Of a stretch of 64,000 nt of DNA, positions 52,984 to 61,469 are shown piece after piece. How positions within the stretch are numbered: position 1 is the stretch's first letter; each line of letters begins with the position of its first letter. The stretch is from contig CAVWNV010000013.1 of NCBI GenBank assembly GCA_963756515.1, positions 448,889 to 512,888 on the forward strand, written 5' to 3'. Below the pieces are notes generated by a model that saw only the letters and a list, made by a program, of their open reading frames with translations, had not been told where the DNA came from and searched no databases. The translations under genes were made by a program, and so were the position numbers. This stretch comes from Bog-756 sp963756515. GTDB lineage: Bacteria; Actinomycetota; Acidimicrobiia; Acidimicrobiales; RAAP-2.

Positions 52984-54033
52984 ATGGCCATGACCATCGT
53001 AGAAGCTCCGCAGGGGATCACGGGTGGTGTCGACACCCACCTCGACAGGCACGTCGCTGCAGCACTCGATCCGCTGGGCCGACTCGTCGGCACCGAGTCC
53101 TTCAACGCCGACGCTGCCGGTTACAAGGCACTGCTGGCATGGCTCGAGGACTTCGGCCAGGTGGGAACGATCGGCGTCGAAGGTACCGGCTCCTATGGGG
53201 TGGGCCTGGCTCGGTTCCTTCGGTGCAAGGGGATCCAGGTCGTCGAGGTGAACCGCCCCAACCGACAGTCCCGTCGCAACCACGGCAAGTCCGATCCTCT
53301 CGATGCGGTGGAGGCCGCCCGAGCTGTCATCAGTGGCCGGGCCACAGGTGCGGGCAAGACCAAGGACGGTCCAGTCGAGGCCATTCGGGTCATGGTGGTG
53401 GCCAAGCGCTCCGCCCGACAGGCCCGGGTGAAAGCCATCGTGCAGATGCGCCACCTGGTCATTACCGCCCCTGACCAGCTTCATTCCCAGTTGAAGGGCG
53501 TAACGGTCAACGCACTCGTTACCGAGGGCGCCAGATTCCGAGCATCGAGATCGGCCGACCCAGTGACGGCGGCGGCGAAGGCATCACTGTCGTCGTTAGC
53601 GCACCGCATCCAAGCGTTGGACTCCGAGATCGCCGAGCTGAACGAGAAGATCGAGTCCCTGCTGCTCGCTACTGCACCCGAGCTGATGGCTCGCTTCGGC
53701 ATCGGCCCCGACACCGCCGCTTCACTCCTGGTGGCCGCCGGCGACAATCCGGATCGACTTCACTCGGAAGCCGCCTGGGCCCATCTGTGTGGCGTCTCAC
53801 CGGTCCCGGCCGACTCGGGAAAGAACGCAGGGCACCTCCGCCGACACAACGGTGGTGACCGCCAGGCCAACAGCGCACTGTGGAGGATCGCCATGGTCCG
53901 GATCGCCCACGACCCCGAGACTCGGGCGTACTTCGGCCGTCGAGTGAAGGAAGGCCGGACCAAGCGGGACATCATCCCGATCCTTCAGCGCTACATCGCC
54001 CGCGAGGTCTATCGCTACCTCCCTCGCGGCTGA
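52984..54033 (+). CDS. IS110 family recombinase
   Basis: A 349-residue DEDD-type recombinase. The RuvC-like N-terminus carries GGVDTHLDRHVAAALD, IGVEGTGSYGVGLARFL and GKSDPLDAVEAARAV, supplying the acidic residues; the C-terminal Transposase_20 domain has CGVSPVPADSGK, with the catalytic Ser before GK, and RHNGGDRQANSALWRI. ATG 52984 follows AAGGAAGG. Intact, so likely competent. Confidence 0.92.
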   Translation: MAMTIVEAPQGITGGVDTHLDRHVAAALDPLGRLVGTESFNADAAGYKALLAWLEDFGQVGTIGVEGTGSYGVGLARFLRCKGIQVVEVNRPNRQSRRNHGKSDPLDAVEAARAVISGRATGAGKTKDGPVEAIRVMVVAKRSARQARVKAIVQMRHLVITAPDQLHSQLKGVTVNALVTEGARFRASRSADPVTAAAKASLSSLAHRIQALDSEIAELNEKIESLLLATAPELMARFGIGPDTAASLLVAAGDNPDRLHSEAAWAHLCGVSPVPADSGKNAGHLRRHNGGDRQANSALWRIAMVRIAHDPETRAYFGRRVKEGRTKRDIIPILQRYIAREVYRYLPRG

Positions 54034-54036
54034 ATC

Positions 54037-54118
54037 CCCGAGCCGTGGGTCTGGCTCACCCCCTAACTGTCGTCCCTCGGGGTTGACTTACCGGCGACCC
54101 GCCGACCCACGGCTCGGG
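54037..54118. repeat. 15-bp inverted repeat downstream of the IS110 recombinase
   Basis: CCCGAGCCGTGGGTC (54037-54051) and GACCCACGGCTCGGG (54104-54118) are perfectly complementary with a 52-base interior. It starts four bases after the recombinase stop. It may be a transcript terminator or part of the element's right end. Confidence 0.7.
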
Positions 54119-54525
54119 CCTGTTCTCTCCAAGACGCGTGACTTCATAAGAGCATGCCCTCGGCGTTTGAGTGGCTCATCATTGTTGTGTCCGCTGTCTT
54201 CACTCCGGAGCCCTAAAGGAAGGGCTTGACATTGATAGGAGCGTCGTCGGGGCCGAAAGCGGTGGCATTTCAGCCCTCCACCCACGTCAGGCTCGTCGCA
54301 GGGATCGCGATGAATCGGGATCGACTGGTCGCGCAGCCCACTGCCAAATCGAATGTCAGTCCGCCTCCAGAAGCCTGGCCGAGGAGGCCAAGCGGGACCG
54401 AGAACTGACATTCCGCCCGTATCCCACGCTGATGAAGGTCAGCCAGGCACCGCTTCTGAGAACGGATTCCCCCCTCGGACTTCCCCTATTTTGGCTTTAC
54501 GGAAAGGGGATTTCTGCGTCGTACC

Positions 54526-54568
54526 TGGTGGGCCGTGCGGGACTTGAACCCACGACCCCTTGCGTGTC
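54526..54568 (-). other. tRNA 3'-end fragment, probable attachment site
   Basis: The reverse strand contains the T arm GTGGG-TTCAAGT-CCCGC, the acceptor 3' strand ACGGCCC and an encoded CCA, but no 5' half, D arm or anticodon arm. Such 3' fragments arise at the junction of elements that integrate into tRNA genes. A tyrosine integrase starts 140 bases away. The surrounding 54119-54703 region has no other gene. Confidence 0.7.
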
Positions 54569-54703
54569 ATCCCGCCCCTGCGTCCCCACAGAAACCCACA
54601 CATCCCCCTGACCTGGTTGTTTGTGAGCTGGTGGGTGACCATGGGTTTCGGTGAGGACTCTGAACCTCCCCTCGGATCTCCCCTTTTTCACTACGGTGTC
54701 GAC

Positions 54704-55882
54704 GTGGGTACGGCGCGGAATCTCGGATACGGCGAAGGGTCGGTATACCCGGAGACCGTGAGTCGGGCTTCGGGATCAGTGACCATCTGGCGCGGTGAAA
54801 TCACCATTGGTGACAAGCGGCGGCGGATCACCCGTGCCACCCGTACTGCGGCGCTGAGGGAACTGGACAGACTCCGCGCCACATCCAATGCCGGTCTGCC
54901 CGTAGGGGACGACACCCGGCTCGGTCAGTACCTCGACTGGTACGTGGAAAAGGTGGTGGCGCAAAAGCACCCGAACACCCGCTCAAACTACGTCTGGGCC
55001 TACAAGCAGCTGGAGCCGCTACGAGGGAAGCGCCTTCGTGAGCTGACCCCCGACGATGTCGAGGCCCTCCTGGAGCAGCTCGCCGACCGGAAGCCCGTCA
55101 CGGAAGGGAAACCACGACGTGGGGGCCGCCGGAAGCCGCTCAGTAGGTCTTCACTCTCTCGGATCCGCTCGTGCCTCGGAGCAGCGTTGAAGAAAGCCGA
55201 AGCCCGGAACCTCCTCGATCGCAACATCGCCCGCCTGGTAGAGCTGCCAGCAGATGCGGCCAGACCGGTAGAGAAGAAGGCATTCACACCCGAAGAAGCC
55301 CAGCGCTTCCTGGCCAGCGTTGCCGGTGATCGGTTAGAGGCGATGATGCTCGTGGCCGTAATGCACGGCCTCCGACCAGGTGAACTTCTCGGCCTGCCGT
55401 GGAAAGCGGTCGACCTCGACGAGCGGACACTCGACGTGAAGCAGTCACTGCAGCGCCTCCCTGGCGGTGAGCTGGTAATCGGGCCTCCGAAGAAAGACAG
55501 CTTCCGCACCGTCCGGCTGCCCGATCGTGTTGTCGTGGCTCTACGTGCGCACCGCGTAAATCAGAAAAGGGAGCGGCTGAGGGCACCTGTCTGGGACGAC
55601 CATGGCCTCGTCTTCCCTTCAGCCATCGGCACTCCTATGGACTTCTCCAATCTGCGCAGGACTGTCCAAAGCCGCTGCAAACAGGCCCGGGTCAGAGAAC
55701 TCTCTCCCAATGAGTTTCGTCACTCGGCGGCGACGCTCCTCGCCGACGCGGGAGTTCCGATCCAACAGATCGCCGACATGCTCGGCCACCGAGACACTCG
55801 GATGCTGGCGAAGCATTACCGACACAAGCGTGGCGTCGTCGACGTCACCGACGGCCAGGAGCGGATGCTCGGGCCCGGCTGA
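54704..55882 (+). CDS. tyrosine-type site-specific integrase
   Basis: A 392-residue integrase. GYGEGSVYPETVSRASGSV is the arm-binding N-terminus, QYLDWYVEKVVAQKHPNTRS the core-binding helix, then the catalytic domain: Arg in MHGLRPGELLGL, Lys in GPPKKDSFRTVRLP, Arg-His in EFRHSAATLL, LGHRDT and Tyr in AKHYRHKRG. The first residue of the canonical HXXRH box reads Asn here. GTG 54704 is a reasonable start; ATG 54641 is possible. It neighbours the tRNA fragment at 54526. Confidence 0.87.
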   Translation: MGTARNLGYGEGSVYPETVSRASGSVTIWRGEITIGDKRRRITRATRTAALRELDRLRATSNAGLPVGDDTRLGQYLDWYVEKVVAQKHPNTRSNYVWAYKQLEPLRGKRLRELTPDDVEALLEQLADRKPVTEGKPRRGGRRKPLSRSSLSRIRSCLGAALKKAEARNLLDRNIARLVELPADAARPVEKKAFTPEEAQRFLASVAGDRLEAMMLVAVMHGLRPGELLGLPWKAVDLDERTLDVKQSLQRLPGGELVIGPPKKDSFRTVRLPDRVVVALRAHRVNQKRERLRAPVWDDHGLVFPSAIGTPMDFSNLRRTVQSRCKQARVRELSPNEFRHSAATLLADAGVPIQQIADMLGHRDTRMLAKHYRHKRGVVDVTDGQERMLGPG

Positions 55883-56078
55883 CGAGGGCAGGATTGTGGC
55901 AGTGGTTTAGGTTGTTATCCGATTACCGAATAGAGACAACCCAATACGACACCTGGCTGGGGCCCCTAATCGAGATGATCTCGTGATGATGGGAGGGGTC
56001 AACGACCGGTAACCAGCCGTGGTCAAGATCAGTTCCCGGGTCGGGGACAGGGGTGGTCGATCCCATAAGGTTCGTGAC

Positions 56079-56825
56079 GTGATTTCGGTCAGTACCGTCG
56101 CGGCGATCGGTGGCATCGTGTTTTTCGCTGCCATTCTTCAGCGCGCTGTCGGATTCGGGTTTGCCCTTCTTGCCGTGCCGCTCATGACGTTTGTTGTACC
56201 AACTAAGAGTGCCGTGGTCATCGTGTTCCTGAATGGCACCGTCACATGCGCTTGGGTGGCGTTGCACCTCCGTCGACAGATCGAGCGGCCCACCGCGAAA
56301 AGGCTGGGGCTGGGGGCGGTCGTTGGCGCGCCGATCGGCGTGGTCATCTTGAGCGTGATCTCAGCCGCAACGTTGCGGCTCACTCTGGGAGTGACGACGT
56401 GTCTCGCCGCAGTCTGGATCGTTCTATCCTCGCGCCTCGTTCAGGACTCCGAACCGGTGGTGCCACATCGATCGACAACTTTTGCCATGGGATTTGTGAG
56501 TGGCGTCATCAATACGTCGTTGGCCACCAATGGACCTCCGCTCGTCTACGAACTGCGTCGGACGGGGTTCCATGGCGACAGGTTCCGAGCCACCATCTCC
56601 GCTGTGTTCTTCCTCTCGAATCTCATCGGCTTGCCCCTCCTGGCCCTGGCCGGGTTGATCACAGCGTTCGATCTTGCATTAGCTGCCTATTCACTGGTGC
56701 CCTGCGTGGTTGGCATCGTTTTGGGTTCCCGGATAGGCAGTCGAATGAAGCCCGCTCAGTTCGCATGGGCTGTCGACCTCATACTTCTAGCCACCGGTCT
56801 GCTCACCATCTCGAAGGCGATCTAA
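56079..56825 (+). CDS. TSUP (TauE/SafE) family transporter
   Basis: A 248-residue membrane protein with about eight segments; two related halves contain QRAVGFGFALLAVPLMTFVV and GFVSGVINTSLATNGPPLVY, the repeated TSUP motif. The family moves sulfonates, sulfite or other organic anions. AAGG stands eight bases before GTG 56079; the frame extends to GTG 56019. It lies in the lower-GC accessory stretch. Confidence 0.85.
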   Translation: MISVSTVAAIGGIVFFAAILQRAVGFGFALLAVPLMTFVVPTKSAVVIVFLNGTVTCAWVALHLRRQIERPTAKRLGLGAVVGAPIGVVILSVISAATLRLTLGVTTCLAAVWIVLSSRLVQDSEPVVPHRSTTFAMGFVSGVINTSLATNGPPLVYELRRTGFHGDRFRATISAVFFLSNLIGLPLLALAGLITAFDLALAAYSLVPCVVGIVLGSRIGSRMKPAQFAWAVDLILLATGLLTISKAI

Positions 56826-56976
56826 TGAGCTGGGGGCCGCGACATCATTGCCAAGGGCTCATGAATCGGAAGAGCGTGGATGGAGCTGACCAGGTCCCTT
56901 TCCTCCGAATCGGCCCAGTACCCGGCCCACGATTGTCCCGCCACTGATCATGTGGTGATAAGAGACCTGATCCGCA

Positions 56977-57861
56977 TCACACGGGTGGGCCAACTACTTG
57001 AACGGGACCAAGGTCCCCATGGAGAAGGTGTGTGCTGGAGGAAACCAATGGTGGCGGTGCATCGGGAGTACTCCCTGGGCCCAAGGTCACCGTCTGGTTC
57101 ACCACGCGGTTGGGCACACAGCTCACAGCAACGGGGCTCTCTGGGACGAGGGCGTAAACGGTGATCGTCATTGCGGTGGCGGAGCCACCTGTCGAGACGC
57201 CACCGATTCCGGCACACGGTGGAACGCTGACCTGAACGTTCATTACCTCGGAGACCAGAATGCCATTGGGAATCCACGGTACGGAGACGGCTTCTCTGGC
57301 ATTGGCCAGGCTCGACGTGTCCACCCTGCCGCAGGCTTCACTTCGTGCCTTGTAGACGACGGCCGGACTGCCAGGTTTGTCGCCGATGATCACCGCTGCA
57401 TAGCCATTGGACGGGAGGGACAGGGACGGCAGTTTGACGGGGTCGGACCCAGATCGCATCATTGGGCAGCTAAACGTGGCCCCGTTCACATAGACCAGCC
57501 CCACCCAGGCAAGGAGATTCTCCACGTGGGGCACACCCAGAGCATTCTGGGTAATCGTCACCCGGCCGAGTCCAAAGGTCACGGCCCGGTAGCCCATTAC
57601 ATTCTCGGTGGCCCACGCCTTAGTCTCGACCGCTGCCTCGCTCGACCAGGTGTGGAGATGCGCCGCGGGTGGGCGCACCGTGACCACTCCCCCGTCGATC
57701 TTGACCGTCGAGGCGTAGCGGCTGTTCACCACCCTGGCCTGGCCGGGACCAAATCGATGTGAGGTGTCGATCTGGGAAGCTGCACCCGCAGACGAACTCA
57801 TGAGGGTAGCGACCAGCATGGTGGCCATCACCACCGTGGCCGATCGAGCGAGGAGTCTCAT
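56977..57861 (-). CDS. secreted protein of the ECF sigma operon
   Basis: A 294-residue exported protein. MRLLARSATVVMATMLVATL followed by SSSAGAA is the signal peptide. The mature part has six Cys residues, in two likely pairs (SCPMM and SEACG; PPCAG and SCVPN), and is rich in beta strands. No family is recognised. ATG 57861 overlaps the upstream stop, making it the third gene of the sigma operon. Confidence 0.75.
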   Translation of the reverse strand: MRLLARSATVVMATMLVATLMSSSAGAASQIDTSHRFGPGQARVVNSRYASTVKIDGGVVTVRPPAAHLHTWSSEAAVETKAWATENVMGYRAVTFGLGRVTITQNALGVPHVENLLAWVGLVYVNGATFSCPMMRSGSDPVKLPSLSLPSNGYAAVIIGDKPGSPAVVYKARSEACGRVDTSSLANAREAVSVPWIPNGILVSEVMNVQVSVPPCAGIGGVSTGGSATAMTITVYALVPESPVAVSCVPNRVVNQTVTLGPGSTPDAPPPLVSSSTHLLHGDLGPVQVVGPPV

Positions 57862-58535
57862 TGCGTGGCCGTGATTTGAGACGTATTGAGGTCGAGTACA
57901 TAGCCGTGACCATGCCCACTGCTCAGTGTCACCGTGTGGGCCGTGTGACTGACCACATGAGCTGGTCCACCGCCGGGGAGAACGTATCGGTAGTAGCGGC
58001 CGCCTCCGGCGCTGACGTAGATGACCCCAGATTTGCCGTTCGTGACCGAGCTGTTCCCAGACGCCCAATCGATGAGGCGCTCAAATCTTCCACTATCTGC
58101 CACAATCCATGTTCCCAGTGGTGCCCTCGCTGGAAGAGTCTGGAAGTTCCCGGTGGGCGGGCTTGCGGTTCCAGCACTCACCCGACCGGACTGTCCAGCA
58201 GCAGCATGAAACACGGGAACGCACCCGGGAGACCCGCAGAGAAGCCTCTCCCCTTGCGCTGCCGACAGTTGTGTCCTTCCGACCCTGAATGTTGGAGATG
58301 ACCGAAGCAACAACGCCAACCCAACTCCCACCAACACGAGGGCCGCGATGCCCGTTGCTGAGATCCACCACGATCGGGTTGATCGACTCCCGGCCCGATC
58401 AGGCATCCCTCCGGCAATCCTCACGTCCTGGCCCGTCCGATAAAGAGGTACGAGAATGTCCTCAGGGACGGCAATCTCTCCAGCCCGCTTCAGTGTCTCG
58501 GTCAGCAGTTCCTCAATGGCCGTTTCTGTGCTCAT
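57858..58535 (-). CDS. single-pass membrane protein next to an ECF sigma gene
   Basis: A 225-residue protein with a cytoplasmic helix (AIEELLTETLKRAGEIAVPE), a membrane segment at about residues 58-76 and a soluble extracytoplasmic domain. The layout is that of an anti-sigma factor, and ATG 58535 overlaps the sigma stop, but no HXXXCXXC zinc motif is present. It may be a divergent anti-sigma factor; this is inference from topology and position. Confidence 0.7.
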   Translation of the reverse strand: MSTETAIEELLTETLKRAGEIAVPEDILVPLYRTGQDVRIAGGMPDRAGSRSTRSWWISATGIAALVLVGVGLALLLRSSPTFRVGRTQLSAAQGERLLCGSPGCVPVFHAAAGQSGRVSAGTASPPTGNFQTLPARAPLGTWIVADSGRFERLIDWASGNSSVTNGKSGVIYVSAGGGRYYRYVLPGGGPAHVVSHTAHTVTLSSGHGHGYVLDLNTSQITATQ

Positions 58536-58996
58536 GGCTCCACCTCTCGCAGACGGGCGAGACCTCGATGAATCCACGATTTGATCGTGCCCATGGGCGC
58601 TCCCATCACCTCAGCGATTTCGGACAGCGGTAGATCGGCGTAATAGCGAAGGACGAGGACACGGCGCTGATCCTCCGGGAGGCGATTCAGGATGTCCCAG
58701 GTCTCGTCGAGCGCAGGGTCCTCAAGGGCAAGGTCCTGGTCCGGTCGGAACCGGGCCTCAGTCGCCGATTTACGGCTCTCGTCGATGACTTGGTTGACCA
58801 CCATGCGGCGGAGGTACGACCACGGACTGTCTGGTGGTGGGTCGACCCGGAGGTAGCGGAGAAATACCTCGTGAACTGCGTCTTCGGCCTTCTCCCGGGA
58901 ACCGCTCAGGAGCCAGGCGAGCCGAGTCAGAGCCAGGGAGTGCTTCCGATAGGCGTTCTCAAATACCGTTTTGTCGCCCAGGGCCACTTCTCCCAC
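58532..58996 (-). CDS. ECF-type sigma factor
   Basis: A 154-residue sigma-70 family protein with region 2 (ENAYRKHSLALTRLAWLLSG, then EDAVHEVFLRYLRV) and region 4 (DQRRVLVLRYYADLPLSEIA, GTIKSWIHRGLARLRE). GTG 58996 is chosen since a matching promoter ends just above it; the frame extends further to 59119. It leads a three-gene overlapping operon with the membrane and secreted proteins, and the same promoter motif occurs before the divergent gene, indicating autoregulation. Confidence 0.88.
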   Translation of the reverse strand: MGEVALGDKTVFENAYRKHSLALTRLAWLLSGSREKAEDAVHEVFLRYLRVDPPPDSPWSYLRRMVVNQVIDESRKSATEARFRPDQDLALEDPALDETWDILNRLPEDQRRVLVLRYYADLPLSEIAEVMGAPMGTIKSWIHRGLARLREVEP

Positions 58997-59004
58997 GGTA
59001 ATCA

Positions 59005-59032
59005 GACGTGCGAGGGGTACATAAAGGTTGCA
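59005..59032 (-). promoter_or_regulatory. ECF-type promoter of the sigma operon
   Basis: On the reverse strand TGCAACC (59032-59026) and CGTC (59008-59005) are separated by 17 bases. The -10 box ends 8 bases before GTG 58996, so the transcript would be nearly leaderless. The same -35 and -10 elements with the same spacer occur on the plus strand at 59144. Confidence 0.6.
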
Positions 59033-59143
59033 GGATCTTCGGCTGGCCGCCCCGAACCGCCAGTACCGGGGGAAGCAATGGGCTCGTGACCCTCGGTGTG
59101 GCTCTCCTTCCCAGGGCACCGCCCCACACCTGTCACGATTCCT

Positions 59144-59171
59144 TGCAACCTTTTTGGTTGGCTAGAACGTC
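59144..59171 (+). promoter_or_regulatory. ECF-type promoter of the divergent lipoprotein gene
   Basis: TGCAACC (59144-59150), a 17-base spacer and CGTC (59168-59171) match the promoter found in the opposite direction at 59005-59032; both continue TTT after the -35 and T after CGTC. ATG 59181 would then sit at or very near the transcription start. Confidence 0.6.
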
Positions 59172-59180
59172 TATTGGACA

Positions 59181-59295
59181 ATGAGGACGCGCCACGCCAC
59201 GGAAGTATTGGGCCGGATGAAGAGATTTCTCCCGTTGACCGTCCGAACAGCCGCAGTCGTCCTAATCGGAACTCTGGGAGTTACTGCCGCCGCAT
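59181..59295 (+). other. lipoprotein signal frame detached from the following gene
   Basis: From ATG 59181 (or 59217) the frame reads MKRFLPLTVRTAAVVLIGTL and then TAAACGGG, a clear lipoprotein signal with a lipobox Cys. The downstream protein 59296-60546 is in another frame. Removing one base near 59300 would join the two, so they are probably one gene with an indel. Confidence 0.6.
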
Positions 59296-60546
59296 GTGGC
59301 GGTGGAAACGCATGGCGGCGCGGGATTCAGCGGCCCGACCCTCTACACCGCATGTACCAGATCGGCCGACTCAACAGATGGCCCGCTGGCGGTCACTACC
59401 TCGGGAACGCTGATCGCCGTCGATCCTGCTACCTCGCACGGAAACTCCGTGGCCACCCACCTCCTGGCCAGCGGTGGTATCGCTGTGCAGCCGAAACTCA
59501 ACGTGGCGTATGTCACCTCGGAGGGTGCGCACAGCCGACCGGCAATCTTGGCCGTATCAATCTCTGGATGTCACAAGCAGGTCTTGATGGAATCCAACGC
59601 AGAGCTGCCGTCGGTGAGTTCGGACGGCGGTCACCTGGCCTTTGTGACACTCGACAGCAAGGGTCACCAGACGGGAGTGGCCATTGTGGGCCTTGGGGCG
59701 TATGGCCTTCCCGAGGGTGCGGTTCGACGGTATCCTGCTTCGTCGAGTCCTCCTGTGCTCCCGATCACTGGTCTTGCCGTAGCACCGGACGACGCTGCCC
59801 TAGCGGTATGGGGTGGCTCCGTCGACAGCTACCTCGGCAAAGCGCACCCCACAGTGGGGACACTTGATCCGTCGACGGCGACCTCTCTTGCCGACCTGAC
59901 CCCGGTCTTCGACGAACAGGGTATTTCGATTCCTGGTCCCTCGCCTCACTCGCCGAACAGGCGAAAGCCCGAGGATTGGCAATCTGCGCCTGTCTACCTT
60001 CCGAATGGCGAGTTCTTGATCGGAGACGGGGGTCGGGACATCTCCATGCCCTTCACGGACACCACGCCCGGAGTCAGCGGTGGCGGGATTCGTTTGATCG
60101 ATAGTGGTGTCGGCCCAATCGAGTCGCTGGCCGCCGGTCCAAAGGGCTCGCTTGCATGGGTGGGCACGAACCATCGCCTTACGTTGGCCAGCGATGCCAT
60201 CGACCTGCCGTTCGGTCCTCAGGCGGAGACGCCCCCTCGGCAATCGCCGATTCCTAACCGAACGGTGCCCGGTAGATTCACGAGTGTGGCCTGGGCCATC
60301 CCTTTCTCTGAGGCCCCGCCCGCGGTAGCGGTCTTTCACATAGTCACCCACTTGCCCAGCGTCGTGGGTCTGTCGCAGGCAGAGGCCACGAGCACCCTCG
60401 CCGCGCTGGACCTCCCGGTGTTTGTCAGTCACACCGAGGTCAACCCCTCTGTGCCGCCGAATACGGTGCTAAGCCAAGACCCACCGGCGGGTGTGGGTGT
60501 GGCCTGCCAGTGCTCGGTGGCACTCACTGTTTCCGCTTCGCGCTGA
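59296..60546 (+). CDS. lipoprotein with PASTA domain (5' frameshift)
   Basis: The 416-residue frame from GTG 59296 has propeller-like strands in the middle (GGIAVQPKLNVAYVTSEG; LPSVSSDGGHLAFVTLDSKG) and a C-terminal PASTA-like domain (LPSVVGLSQAEATSTLAALD, then NTVLSQDPPAGVGVACQCSV) of the kind that binds peptidoglycan. The lipobox lies upstream in another frame. It is divergent from the ECF operon and carries the same promoter motif, so it is a likely regulon member. Confidence 0.7.
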   Translation: MAVETHGGAGFSGPTLYTACTRSADSTDGPLAVTTSGTLIAVDPATSHGNSVATHLLASGGIAVQPKLNVAYVTSEGAHSRPAILAVSISGCHKQVLMESNAELPSVSSDGGHLAFVTLDSKGHQTGVAIVGLGAYGLPEGAVRRYPASSSPPVLPITGLAVAPDDAALAVWGGSVDSYLGKAHPTVGTLDPSTATSLADLTPVFDEQGISIPGPSPHSPNRRKPEDWQSAPVYLPNGEFLIGDGGRDISMPFTDTTPGVSGGGIRLIDSGVGPIESLAAGPKGSLAWVGTNHRLTLASDAIDLPFGPQAETPPRQSPIPNRTVPGRFTSVAWAIPFSEAPPAVAVFHIVTHLPSVVGLSQAEATSTLAALDLPVFVSHTEVNPSVPPNTVLSQDPPAGVGVACQCSVALTVSASR

Positions 60547-60620
60547 CGTCCAAAGACCGACACAGTTGCGTCCGACGCGTGGTGAGGTCGGTCAACTGCC
60601 CCCAACGACCGATCAGCTGC

Positions 60621-60869
60621 TCAGTCGACCAGGACCAACACCATCTCTATGAGATTGCGATGGGGTGAGGTGATGCTCTCGACAAACACGGTGCCGTCGA
60701 TCATGTCGATGAATCTGAGGAGCAGGTCTCTGCCAGCCTCGGGATGAAGTGAGTCTTGTCCCCGGAATGCGACCTGGACCTTGATCTGCCCATGGTTACG
60801 GAGCCTCCTGGTCGCGTATCCGGCCTTCCCCGCCAACTGTCCTGGCTCATTCGAGAGCCTCAGTTTCAC
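60621..60869 (-). CDS. hypothetical protein, 82 aa
   Basis: VKLRLSNEPGQLAGKAGYAT, then IKVQVAFRGQDSLHPEAGRD and SPHRNLIEMVLVLVD, read like a small soluble alpha/beta protein. GTG 60869 is chosen because it leaves the divergent gene at 60882 intact; a TTG near 60912 would overlap it. No family is recognised. Confidence 0.5.
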   Translation of the reverse strand: MKLRLSNEPGQLAGKAGYATRRLRNHGQIKVQVAFRGQDSLHPEAGRDLLLRFIDMIDGTVFVESITSPHRNLIEMVLVLVD

Positions 60870-60881
60870 CAGCGGAGTGGG

Positions 60882-61433
60882 ATGATCTCTTTGTCTGATC
60901 TCAATGACCAAGATAGTACGCCCACGCCGGATTACCCGTGGGAAGCTGTTCGCATGGCGGACGAGACCGGATCGAGCCTTCAACGCTGGGGATGGATGAA
61001 CCCCCAAACAGGTGAACTCACCGCGCACGATGATGCGGCGAGCAGGGAGTTCATTGATTCCATCCCCAGGGCAAATGAGTATCTCTCTGCCCAGGCGGAA
61101 AGGATGCGAGATAGGCCTCCTACGATCACGCTGATGCCCGAGTACTGCGTCGAAGTTCCCCTCTGGCCGCAAGAGGACGAGACCGATTCTCTCGTATCAG
61201 AGGGACTAATGGCGAGGTTGATGGCCTGGCAGGACGTGTTCGCCGTCCACTTCGATGCACATACGGGCTGGAGTTCTGATGAGATCAGGACAGGGTGGGT
61301 CGAGCAGGCCCACGCCCTGGAGGTTGAACTTCGTGAAGGGGTAGCGGGAAGGGTTGAAGTCGAGGTCGATTTGTGGCCAGTCAATCCCGGCTATCTGCAC
61401 ACAGCCCAGCTCGATGGTCCCCCACCGACCTGA
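60882..61433 (+). CDS. hypothetical protein, 183 aa
   Basis: A soluble protein with EAVRMADETGSSLQRWGWMN, RANEYLSAQAERMRDRPPTI and DVFAVHFDAHTGWSSDEIRT. No family is recognised. ATG 60882 follows GGAGTGG; the longer frame from 60756 overlaps the divergent small gene. Confidence 0.6.
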   Translation: MISLSDLNDQDSTPTPDYPWEAVRMADETGSSLQRWGWMNPQTGELTAHDDAASREFIDSIPRANEYLSAQAERMRDRPPTITLMPEYCVEVPLWPQEDETDSLVSEGLMARLMAWQDVFAVHFDAHTGWSSDEIRTGWVEQAHALEVELREGVAGRVEVEVDLWPVNPGYLHTAQLDGPPPT

Positions 61434-61469
61434 CTTGCGTTGGGCATCCCACGACCCCGGTTAGCCGGG

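Larger units (their letters stand above)
52800..54120 (+). mobile_element. IS110-like element (boundaries approximate)
   Basis: One IS110-type recombinase gene with a structured non-coding stretch upstream and a 15-base inverted repeat downstream. IS110 elements lack classic terminal inverted repeats and use short core sites, so the ends cannot be placed by eye; the left end lies between 52589 and 52870. Confidence 0.6.

Noticed and set aside
54171..54611. Forward frame ending in GRAGLEPTTPC-like sequence
   Set aside because: That peptide is the familiar translation artefact of a tRNA T arm, here the fragment at 54526.
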